Assembly (NCBI GenBank): GCA_036524155.1
Contig: DATDCV010000342.1
Coordinates: 1-12,495, forward strand
DNA from: DATDCV01 sp036524155
GTDB taxonomy: Bacteria > Verrucomicrobiota > Verrucomicrobiia > Limisphaerales > UBA8199
DNA: 12,495 nucleotides
Direction: 5' to 3'
Of this stretch, positions 1-6,567 are shown one piece after another. Numbering within the stretch: position 1 is the first letter of the stretch; every line of letters starts with the position of its first letter. The notes beneath the pieces are model-generated. The model searched no databases. It saw nothing but the letters and a program-made list of their open reading frames with translations, and was not told where the DNA came from. Both the position numbers and the translations under genes were made by a program.

Positions 1-2339
1 GCCTCTACATAACCAGTGTGGGTGGAACGACCCTCTCGACGGCGGGTCCGGGTCTGGGGTGGGTCTCTGAAAAGGCCTGGAACTGGGCCGGAACGAGCTC
101 TGGTTCCGGAGCCACAGGTGGCGGCGTCAGCACGGTCTGGCCAATTCCGGCCTGGCAACAGGGTGTCGACATGACCACCAACCAGGGGTCGACGACGATG
201 CGAAATATCCCCGATGTTGCGATGGTTGCCGACAAGGTTTTCTCCATCGCGAATAATGGCCAGCAGATGTCGGTCGGCGGGACAAGCGTGGCCGCGCCTC
301 TCTGGGCGGCTTTCATGGCGCTGGTGAATCAGCAGGCGGCCTATAGCGGCCAGTCGGCTGTGGGGTTCCTTAATCCCGCGGTGTACGCGCTGGGCCAGAG
401 CGCGAGTTACACCTCCGCGTTTCACGACGTGACAACGGGCAACAACACCAACAGCGCCAGCCCAACGCGTTTTTACGCGCGCGGGGGTTACGATTTGTGC
501 ACCGGGTGGGGGACGCCTGCCGGTCGTGCCCTCATCAATGCGCTCGCGCCTCCTCTGAGTTTCCCCGTGGTGGTTGCCGGCGGAGCGACTCTGCTGCAGG
601 AAACCTGCAGCCCCGGCAACGGCGTTGTGGATCCTGGTGAAGTCGTAGTCGTGGGCTTCTCGCTTCAAAACCTTGGCGGCGTGGATACCACGAACCTCAC
701 TGCCACCCTGCTCAGTTCGAATGGCGTCGCCCCGGCCACCACTACGCAGTCTTATGGCGCCTTGGTGGGTGGCGGCCAGGCGGTCACTCGGCAGTTTACA
801 TTTTCGGCTAACGGAATTTGCGGCGGCACTGTCAACCCGATACTGCAATTGCAGGATGGCTCCAACGGCCTCGGGACCGTCAGTTTCACCATGCCTCTCG
901 GCACACCCACTGCAACCTTTTCGCAGAACTTCGACAGCGTCGTGCCGCCGGTGTTCCCAAGCGGCTGGACCGTCGCGCGAACCGCCGGCGCCACCAACTG
1001 GGTTACTTCTTCGGCATTCCGCGACACGGTTCCCAACGCCGCGTTTGCCTATGAGGCAACGAACGCGAGTGTGTCGGAGCTGATTTCTCCGCCGATCAGT
1101 ATCGCGTCACCCGCTGCGCGGCTCGTGTTCAGGAATTATTACAACACTGAGGTGTATCCGGACAACCCCGCCCTGGCCTATGACGGTGGTGTGCTGGAGA
1201 TTAGCGTCGGGGGCAGCGCCTTCACCGATATCCTGGCCGCGGGCGGCAGTTTTGCGTCCGGCGGTTACACGCACACGGTCTCGACGGCTGAGAACCCGCT
1301 CGACGGCCGCCAAGCCTGGGCCGGTATATCCCGAGGGTTCCAGGCTGCGGCCATCGATCTGCCGGCTTCGACAGCAGGACAGACGGTCAAGTTCAAGTGG
1401 CGTTTTGGGGTCGATAACTTCAATGGATTTGGAGCGGGCGGATGGTATGTGGATTCCGTCGCCGTGCAGGAAGGCTACTCCTGCTGCAGCGTTGCGACGA
1501 ACGCGGACGTGTCGCTAATCCAAAGCCTGTTTCCCAACCCCGGCAAGGTCGGCCAAAACCTGGCTTATACATTCGTAGTAAACAACCTGGGACCGGGGCC
1601 GGCCGTTAATGTCACTTTCTCAGACACGCTCCCGGCAAACGCGCCCCTGCTCACCGCCTCGCCCGGCTACACGACCGACGGTGGCATCCTGACTTGGAGG
1701 TTTGGCCTTATGCCGGCCGGCAGCTCCACCAATCTGCTGCTGCTCGTCACTCCTGCGGGCGAGGGTTGGGTCACCAACAACGCGGTCGCGAGCACCGCCT
1801 CGTTTGATCCCGAATTGGGCAACAACACGGTGAACTCGGTGACTCCGATCCTGGCGCCGCCCGTCATTACTCTGCACCCGGTCAGCCAGGTTGCGGCCGC
1901 GGGCTCGGAAGTAATTTTCGCGGCTGCCGCGACCGGTTCGACCCCCTTGGCTTACCAATGGCGCTTCAACTCGTCGGATTTGCCGGGACAGACTTCCAGC
2001 AGCTTGCTGCTGCCTTCAGTCGACGCAACGAACATGGGGAATTATGTTGTCGTAGTGACGAATGCCGCCGGGTCGGTGACCAGCACCTCAGCGTCGTTGC
2101 GTGTCCTGGTACCGGCTCAACTCACCGCGGCAGGACTGGTGGTGACTGCAACGAACGTCGCTGTCTCCCTCGCCAGCGTCCAGGGTCTAAACTACACGCT
2201 CGAATACAAGAATTCGCTGACCGACGCGGCCTGGACCCCGATTTCTGGCTCCGCCGCCGGGAATGGTTCCTCGATCACGCTGCTGGACACTAACGTAGTC
2301 TCTGGCCCCACACGCTTTTACCGGGTAAGTACGCAATAG
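1..2339 (+). CDS. Sedolisin (S53) family serine-carboxyl protease with Ig/DUF11-like C-terminal modules, 5' truncated
   Basis: The reading frame is open from base 3 and the true start lies upstream, so only the C-terminal part (about 778 residues) is visible. Numbering residues from the GTG codon at base 18, the S53 nucleophile motif is SVGGTSVAAP with the catalytic Ser at about residue 90. The calcium-site segments FHDVT (Asp 137) and GGYDLCTGWG (Asp 159) follow, as expected for sedolisins. The catalytic Glu/Asp pair and the oxyanion Asp would lie before the window. After the protease come a Cys-containing beta-rich region (about 180-300), a jelly-roll or MAM-like domain (about 300-490), a DUF11-like repeat (about 497-610), an Ig-like domain (about 615-700) with the YQWRFN and GNYVVVVTNAAG signatures, and a C-terminal domain ending RFYRVSTQ. 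The family consists of secreted acid-active endopeptidases. This one is probably extracellular or surface-bound, with the extra domains serving adhesion or substrate binding (inference). The gene is convergent with nadB. Confidence 0.9.
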   Translation, partial: LYITSVGGTTLSTAGPGLGWVSEKAWNWAGTSSGSGATGGGVSTVWPIPAWQQGVDMTTNQGSTTMRNIPDVAMVADKVFSIANNGQQMSVGGTSVAAPLWAAFMALVNQQAAYSGQSAVGFLNPAVYALGQSASYTSAFHDVTTGNNTNSASPTRFYARGGYDLCTGWGTPAGRALINALAPPLSFPVVVAGGATLLQETCSPGNGVVDPGEVVVVGFSLQNLGGVDTTNLTATLLSSNGVAPATTTQSYGALVGGGQAVTRQFTFSANGICGGTVNPILQLQDGSNGLGTVSFTMPLGTPTATFSQNFDSVVPPVFPSGWTVARTAGATNWVTSSAFRDTVPNAAFAYEATNASVSELISPPISIASPAARLVFRNYYNTEVYPDNPALAYDGGVLEISVGGSAFTDILAAGGSFASGGYTHTVSTAENPLDGRQAWAGISRGFQAAAIDLPASTAGQTVKFKWRFGVDNFNGFGAGGWYVDSVAVQEGYSCCSVATNADVSLIQSLFPNPGKVGQNLAYTFVVNNLGPGPAVNVTFSDTLPANAPLLTASPGYTTDGGILTWRFGLMPAGSSTNLLLLVTPAGEGWVTNNAVASTASFDPELGNNTVNSVTPILAPPVITLHPVSQVAAAGSEVIFAAAATGSTPLAYQWRFNSSDLPGQTSSSLLLPSVDATNMGNYVVVVTNAAGSVTSTSASLRVLVPAQLTAAGLVVTATNVAVSLASVQGLNYTLEYKNSLTDAAWTPISGSAAGNGSSITLLDTNVVSGPTRFYRVSTQ

Positions 2340-2373
2340 CGACCTGCCGCCAAAATCGATCCCCACAGTCGCC

Positions 2374-2409
2374 GTCCGACTGGTCAGACTTGTCGGACTC
2401 GTTAGACGG
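2374..2409. repeat. 9-bp tandem repeat, four units (consensus GTCNGACTN)
   Basis: Four consecutive 9-mers are visible: GTCCGACTG, GTCAGACTT, GTCGGACTC and GTTAGACGG. The first three match GTCNGACTN and the last has decayed. Units 1 and 3 also form a perfect 7-bp inverted repeat (GTCCGAC at 2374-2380, GTCGGAC at 2392-2398) with an 11-nt loop. The array fills part of the 100-bp gap between the convergent protease and nadB genes. It could fold at both transcript 3' ends, but there is no T-tract, so a terminator role is speculative. Confidence 0.75.
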
Positions 2410-2439
2410 GTTGGCCGCCAGCCTTTCCCGCCCGGTGTG

Positions 2440-4035
2440 CTACTTTCGCAGCACCGTGTTCCGTTGTGCCCAGTCCGGGTTGGACTCGGGAAAATCGAGG
2501 TTATAGTGCAGGCCGCGGCTTTCCTGCCGGCTCAGCGCGGACGCGATAATGATCGAAGCGACGGTCGCAATGTTGCGAAGCTCGAGCAAATCGCTGGTAA
2601 CTATAAAATCCCAGTAGTATTCCTGGATTTCATCCTGGAGATTGGCGATCCGCTTCTGCGCCCGCCGCAGCCGTTTATTGGTGCGGACGATTCCCACGTA
2701 GTCCCACATGGCGCGGCGAATTTCATCCCAGTTGTGCGACACCACCACCATTTCGTCCGGGTTGTGTGCGTTGCCGGACTGCCACGGAGGAATCTCGAAA
2801 TCCGGACGTTGGGGTTTATTCGCGATGGCATGTTGAGCCGCTCGATGGGCGCAGACCAGCGCCTCGAGCAGTGAGTTGCTGGCCAACCGGTTCGCGCCGT
2901 GGAGCCCGGTGCAGGCGACCTCGCCAATCGCGTAGAGCCCGGCGATTTCGGTCTGCCCGTCCAGGTTGGTCACCACCCCGCCGCATTGATAATGCGCGGC
3001 CGGCACCACCGGGATGGGCTCTTTAGTGATGTCGATGCCAAAACCGAAGCAGGTCTGGTAGATGTTGGGGAACCGATCGATGATGAACTTCGCCGGCCGG
3101 TGTGTGATATCCAGCCAGACGTGGTCGGCGCCCGTTTTCTTCATCTCGCTGTCGATCGCGCGAGCGACGATGTCCCGGGGCGCGAGCGATTTCAGTGGGT
3201 GGCAGTCGTTCATGAATTCGCGTCCATCCATGCTCTTGAGCACCGCGCCTTCGCCGCGGACGGCTTCGCTGATGAGGAAAGACTTCGCGCGAGGGTGATA
3301 CAGGCACGTGGGGTGAAACTGGATGAACTCCATGTTCGCCACCGCAGCGCCCGCGCGATAGGCCATCGCCACTCCGTCGCCGGTCGCGATATCCGGGTTG
3401 GTCGTATAAAGATAAACCTTGCCGCAACCCCCGGTGGCCAGCACCGTGACCGGGGCCGCGAACGTTTCGACGTGGCCCGACTTTTTGTCGAGCGCGTGAA
3501 CCGCGAGGCAGCGATTTTCCCCCACATAACCCAGTTTTTGGCTGGTGATTAAATCAATCGCGACATGGTTTTCGAAAATCCGGATGTTCGGTTGTGCCGC
3601 CGCCGCCGCCAGCAGCGCCCGTTCGACCTCCCGGCCGGTGATATCTTTGGCGTGCAGGATTCGGCGCTTGGAATGCCCCCCCTCCCGGCCGAGGTCCAGT
3701 TCGCGCGCACCGTGCGATTCGGGGATCTCGCGCTCGGAAAACTGCATGCCTAACTCAATCAGCTCCGCGATGCGCGCCGGGCCCTCCTCGACGATTGTCC
3801 GGACCGCCCGTTCGTTGCAGAGGCCCGCCCCGGCTTGCAGCGTGTCCCGCACATGGAGTTCCACGGTATCCTCCTTGCTCGTGACGGCGGCGATGCCGCC
3901 CTGGGCGTAATTGGTGTTGGATTCGGCTTTGTCCTTCTTGGTAATGATGGCCACCCGCCCCTGGGGCGCCACTTTCAGGGCATAGAACAGGCCGGCGATC
4001 CCGCTGCCGAGAACCAGGAAATCGAACTGCTTCAT
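2440..4035 (-). CDS. nadB: L-aspartate oxidase
   Basis: This FAD enzyme oxidises L-aspartate to iminoaspartate, which quinolinate synthase (NadA) uses in de novo NAD synthesis in the cytoplasm. The 531-residue length is normal for the family. Visible motifs are the dinucleotide-binding GSGIAGL (10-16), NTNYAQGGIAAV (40-51), HSKRRILHAKDITG (121-134), EFIQFHPT with His 241, APRDIVARAI with Arg 287, HYQCGG with His 348, and GLHGANRLASNSLLEAL (377-393). Asn-Tyr replaces the FAD-linking His region of succinate dehydrogenase or fumarate reductase flavoproteins, which favours NadB. The frame stays open to base 4230, but MKQFDFLVLGSGIAGL is the usual NadB N-terminus and the 65 extra residues resemble no flavoprotein region, so the ATG at 4033-4035 was chosen. 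No strong ribosome site precedes it. It is convergent with the protease gene and divergent from tolQ. No nadA or nadC is seen in the window. Confidence 0.95.
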   Translation of the reverse strand: MKQFDFLVLGSGIAGLFYALKVAPQGRVAIITKKDKAESNTNYAQGGIAAVTSKEDTVELHVRDTLQAGAGLCNERAVRTIVEEGPARIAELIELGMQFSEREIPESHGARELDLGREGGHSKRRILHAKDITGREVERALLAAAAAQPNIRIFENHVAIDLITSQKLGYVGENRCLAVHALDKKSGHVETFAAPVTVLATGGCGKVYLYTTNPDIATGDGVAMAYRAGAAVANMEFIQFHPTCLYHPRAKSFLISEAVRGEGAVLKSMDGREFMNDCHPLKSLAPRDIVARAIDSEMKKTGADHVWLDITHRPAKFIIDRFPNIYQTCFGFGIDITKEPIPVVPAAHYQCGGVVTNLDGQTEIAGLYAIGEVACTGLHGANRLASNSLLEALVCAHRAAQHAIANKPQRPDFEIPPWQSGNAHNPDEMVVVSHNWDEIRRAMWDYVGIVRTNKRLRRAQKRIANLQDEIQEYYWDFIVTSDLLELRNIATVASIIIASALSRQESRGLHYNLDFPESNPDWAQRNTVLRK

Positions 4036-4383
4036 TATTTCGTCATTCAACACCCGGCGCTCCGGTTTGTCCAATACGCACTGCCGGTGATCCCAGTTGG
4101 ATCGCGCGGTACTGAAGCCGGGCGTATCCACGGCGAAGGCTGAAGGGAGTTGGGCTTGCCGGCTGGGTAGGCATTTCCCTTCCAAAACCGGCCTAGACAA
4201 GCGCCCGAAAAGTGTCCTAAAATTTTCCAAAATATTTATTTTGCTTTTTTTGAAGACGCGGGTAAAAAGAACAGAGTTAATTAGTTTTGTCCGTATAAGC
4301 AGGTCACTTTTGGCAAAGGTTCCGCTTGGGCGCTTCTATTCCTCACGACCAAGTTCGCGGATGCTCGGTGAGATCGTGTCGGA
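4036..4383. promoter_or_regulatory. Divergent intergenic region between nadB and tolQ
   Basis: These 348 bp hold no convincing gene and should carry both outward promoters. Most of it is GC-rich, but about 4217-4290 is strongly AT-rich, with A/T runs and a palindrome at 4228-4243. A TATAAG that could be a -10 element for tolQ lies at 4294-4299, about 85 bp before its ATG. No good -35 sits at the right distance from it, and no clear nadB promoter was resolved. Exact transcription starts cannot be assigned from the sequence. Confidence 0.45.
4228..4243. promoter_or_regulatory. Palindromic operator-like site CAAAATA-TT-TATTTTG
   Basis: Perfect 7-bp arms flank a 2-bp centre, giving a 16-bp A/T-rich dyad in the AT-rich stretch of the nadB/tolQ divergent region. 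The size and symmetry fit a dimeric regulator site. It is not recognised as a known NrtR, NadQ or Fur box, and in an A/T-rich stretch some dyads arise by chance. Confidence 0.35.
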
Positions 4384-5112
4384 ATGAACGTACCTTTATT
4401 TTTAGCAGTTGTCGCCGGCGGCAGCGCGAATAACAGCCGGTTATACTTCATCTGGGACAAGGCCACGATTGAAGCGAAGGCCATCATTGTCTGTCTCGCT
4501 CTTTTCTCGATCATCGCCTGGTCGGTGATGATCGCCAAGGCGCTCCAGATGCGCCGCGCCAAAAAGCTCAACCAGTTTTTCGGCGTGGAATACCGCACCC
4601 AAAAAAACGTGCTGGACGTTTATGACCGCCGTGTGCAGGCGGATGGCTGCCCGTTGTTCATGGTGTACCAGGCTGGGAGCGTCGAGTTGGACGCCCGCTT
4701 GAAGAACCCCGGCGGGGAGGGGCGCAAGAAGTTCGTTTCTTTGAAAGGGATGGAGCACGTTAAGCGCTCGATGGAGAACACTGTCGCCCAGGAGTCCCTC
4801 AAACTCGAGTCGGGTTTGATCCTCCTGGCGATCGCCGTGAGCGGCGCGCCTTTTCTCGGACTGTTGGGAACTGTCTGGGGCGTGATGGACACTTTCGGCG
4901 GCATCGCCCAATCCGGCAGCGCGTCGATGGCGGCGATGGCTCCCGGCGTGGCCGCCGCACTGATCACCACGGTCGCCGGCCTGCTGGTCGCAATCCCCTC
5001 GATGTTTGGCTATAATTGGCTGGTGCACAACCTGCGCGTCCTGACGGTCGAGCTGGACAACTTTGCGCAGGACTTAGTCTCAAAAATGGAGACGGAATAC
5101 CTTGAGGAATAA
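4384..5112 (+). CDS. tolQ: TolQ: MotA/TolQ/ExbB-family inner-membrane proton channel subunit
   Basis: This is the pentameric channel component of the Tol-Pal motor. It works with TolR to turn proton-motive force into movement of TolA. The 242-residue protein has three predicted membrane segments: about 33-52, about 143-172 containing PFLGLLGTVWGVMDTF, and about 185-212 containing APGVAAALITTVAGLLVAIP. A cytoplasmic stretch lies between the first two. Thr 163 and Thr 196 align with the two conserved polar Thr residues of E. coli ExbB (148 and 181). The Glu normally found in the third segment (GIAEAL in E. coli TolQ and ExbB) is Ala 191 here. It is named TolQ rather than ExbB because tolR, tolA, tolB and pal follow in the classical order. 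The ATG at 4384 has a weak GGTGAG upstream. The gene ends 172 bp before tolR. Confidence 0.92.
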   Translation: MNVPLFLAVVAGGSANNSRLYFIWDKATIEAKAIIVCLALFSIIAWSVMIAKALQMRRAKKLNQFFGVEYRTQKNVLDVYDRRVQADGCPLFMVYQAGSVELDARLKNPGGEGRKKFVSLKGMEHVKRSMENTVAQESLKLESGLILLAIAVSGAPFLGLLGTVWGVMDTFGGIAQSGSASMAAMAPGVAAALITTVAGLLVAIPSMFGYNWLVHNLRVLTVELDNFAQDLVSKMETEYLEE

Positions 5113-5118
5113 ACGACC

Positions 5119-5152
5119 GGTTGCAGGTGGCGGGTTGCAGGTGGCAGGTGGC
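5119..5152 (+). repeat. Short direct repeats of GCAGGTGGC in the tolQ-tolR spacer
   Basis: GGTTGCAGGTGGC occurs at 5119-5131 and again at 5133-5145, a 14-bp period. A third, shorter copy (GCAGGTGGC) overlaps the second at 5144-5152. The array begins 6 bp after the tolQ stop codon. The repeats are G-rich on the sense strand. No coding function is apparent, although they keep short spurious frames open. Confidence 0.75.
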
Positions 5153-5250
5153 TGCCCCGCAGGCGGTCGTTGTCCGATCTTGCTCGCCGACACGGCGCTC
5201 GGCCTCTTGCGCTGTTTCCGCCGACGCATATCCAGGCGCGGCTCATTACT

Positions 5251-5278
5251 CTCAACTCTCAACCCTCAACTCTCAACC
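5251..5278 (+). repeat. Heptamer tandem repeat CTCAACY, four units, just upstream of the tolR start
   Basis: Four exact back-to-back units alternate CTCAACT, CTCAACC, CTCAACT, CTCAACC. The array ends six bases before the GTG start of tolR, so it occupies the place where a Shine-Dalgarno sequence would be. The mRNA there is C/U/A-rich and unlikely to pair with 16S rRNA. Together with the GCAGGTGGC repeats it makes the 172-bp tolQ-tolR spacer mostly non-coding repeat DNA. Confidence 0.85.
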
Positions 5279-5284
5279 TTCTAA

Positions 5285-5704
5285 GTGCGCCGGTTCTCCC
5301 AACGCAGTGCCCTGGTGACTCTGAGCGAGATTAATATCACGCCGCTGCTGGACCTCGCATTTGTGCTGCTGATCATTTTCGTCATCACCACACCGCTCCT
5401 CGAGAACAGCATCCCGGTTACTCTGCCCAAAGGCGGCCAGGCAGCGCGGACGGTGCAGCAGCGCGACTTCCGGACTATCACGATCACCGCTCGCGGCGAG
5501 TATGCGCTGGATAAGCAAAAGAACATATCGCTTGACCAAATCGAAGCCAACCTAGTTCGGGATTTTCAAGTGAACACGAACCTGGTCATTCGCATCCGCG
5601 CGGATGAGAACGGCAAGAACAAGGATACCTACGCGGTGATCGATCGCTGCCTGCGCCGCGGAATGAACCGGATCGATTTGCGTACCGAGCCGCCCAAACG
5701 CTGA
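5285..5704 (+). CDS. tolR: TolR: ExbD/TolR-family motor subunit
   Basis: TolR is the single-pass partner of TolQ and carries the proton-relay Asp. The 139-residue protein has a short cytoplasmic tail, then the family signature LSEINITPLLDLAFVLLIIF at 13-32 with Asn 17, Pro 20 and the intramembrane Asp 23, then a periplasmic domain of about 95 residues. An in-frame TAA (5282-5284) lies directly before the GTG at 5285. GTG is therefore the earliest possible start, and it gives a normal-length N-terminus. No ribosome site is seen because the CTCAACY array sits there, so translation may depend on read-on from tolQ or an SD-independent mechanism (inference). The stop overlaps the tolA ATG by one base (TGATG), suggesting coupled translation. 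Confidence 0.93.
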   Translation: MRRFSQRSALVTLSEINITPLLDLAFVLLIIFVITTPLLENSIPVTLPKGGQAARTVQQRDFRTITITARGEYALDKQKNISLDQIEANLVRDFQVNTNLVIRIRADENGKNKDTYAVIDRCLRRGMNRIDLRTEPPKR

Positions 5705-6567
5705 TGAGCCGTCTGCAAAAGAAATGCTTTATGGCCTCGGCCGGCCTGCACCTGCTGCTGCTGCTGGTCATTTTCATCGGTCCGGCCTTCGTGTCCCATA
5801 ATGGCACCGAGATCCGTGAAATAAACTTTATACTCAGCATCGTGGTGCCGGACAACGTGGCCGGCGGCGGCAACCCAAATGCCAGGCCCCCTGCCGTAGT
5901 CGTCCCCCCGGTCATGGCGCCCCCCAGGCCTCCGGCGCAGCCGCCGTCGCAGCCCAGGTCAGAAGTTAAACCGGAGCCCAAACCCGAACCGGCACGCGCC
6001 GAGGTCGCCAAAACCGCACCGCCAGACCCGGATGATTTCAGCGAGCGCAAAAAGAAACCTGAGATCATAACCACGCCCCAGATCCGCCGCCGGACCAATA
6101 CGCGAACCAGCGAAACTGCCCGGGAGGCTGAAAACGAGGCGCGGAAGGCGGCCGACGCGCGCCGGACATTGGCCCGTGAAATAGCCAGCGCCGCAGCCGG
6201 AATCCGGGAAGGCTCAGCGTCGGCTACGGCGGTGGACGAGGACTTTGGCCCCGGCGGAGGCGGTCCCGCCTATGCTGGCTATGATTCCCTGGTGCAGATG
6301 GTCTACCAAAACGCCTGGGTGAAGCCGGACGACACGAGCAAGGACACGCCGGTTGCCTACGCAACCGTCACCATCGCTCGCGACGGCACAGTCGTCCCCG
6401 GTTCCGCCCGCATCATCACCCGCTCGGGTGACAGCCAGATGGACTCTTCGGTTCAGCGCACACTGGATCGGGTCTCCACGATTGGCCGTCCGTTCCCCGA
6501 GGCGATGAAAGAGAAACAGCGAACTTATAAATTGAGATTTGATTTAACCAAACGAAGCCTCACATGA
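5704..6567 (+). CDS. tolA: TolA/TonB-like periplasm-spanning energy transducer
   Basis: TolA is anchored in the inner membrane, is driven by TolQ-TolR and contacts TolB/Pal at the outer membrane. The 287-residue protein has an N-terminal membrane helix (about 11-30) containing Ser 12-x3-His 16, matching the SxxxH transmembrane motif that TonB and TolA use to engage their motors. A Pro-rich stretch follows (about 61-108, with PEPKPEP), then a charged, probably helical Arg/Glu/Ala segment (about 118-170), a Gly-rich hinge (about 182-187) and a TonB/TolA-type C-terminal domain (about 192-283). It lacks the very long Ala/Lys-rich helix of E. coli TolA (421 residues), so it is intermediate in form between TolA and TonB. 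The operon position supports TolA. It overlaps tolR by 1 base and tolB by 4 (ATGA). Confidence 0.85.
   Translation: MSRLQKKCFMASAGLHLLLLLVIFIGPAFVSHNGTEIREINFILSIVVPDNVAGGGNPNARPPAVVVPPVMAPPRPPAQPPSQPRSEVKPEPKPEPARAEVAKTAPPDPDDFSERKKKPEIITTPQIRRRTNTRTSETAREAENEARKAADARRTLAREIASAAAGIREGSASATAVDEDFGPGGGGPAYAGYDSLVQMVYQNAWVKPDDTSKDTPVAYATVTIARDGTVVPGSARIITRSGDSQMDSSVQRTLDRVSTIGRPFPEAMKEKQRTYKLRFDLTKRSLT

Noticed and set aside
1448..2245. Frames of 66-112 codons inside the protease gene, both strands
   Set aside because: Shadow frames of the S53/Ig coding sequence with Arg-rich composition and no domain signatures.
2374..2409. CRISPR-like array
   Set aside because: The units are 9 bp, directly abutting and without spacers, so this is a tandem minisatellite and not a CRISPR array.
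2437..3552. Several + strand open frames of 86-217 codons across nadB
   Set aside because: They lie antisense to a well-supported nadB, have no recognisable domains, and are expected in GC-rich coding DNA.
2440..4035. Succinate dehydrogenase/fumarate reductase flavoprotein
   Set aside because: The FAD-attachment His region is replaced by NTNYAQGG, and no iron-sulfur or membrane-anchor subunit genes are adjacent.
4036..4230. 65-codon N-terminal extension of nadB
   Set aside because: The frame is open but the encoded stretch resembles no NadB region. The MKQFDFLVLGSGIAGL start gives a normal-length protein, and the AT-rich upstream DNA looks regulatory.
5102..5318. Small frames of 60-65 codons between tolQ and tolR
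   Set aside because: Their translations are just the repeat arrays (for example STLNPQLSTF from CTCAACY units). They overlap each other in different frames and have no plausible ribosome site.
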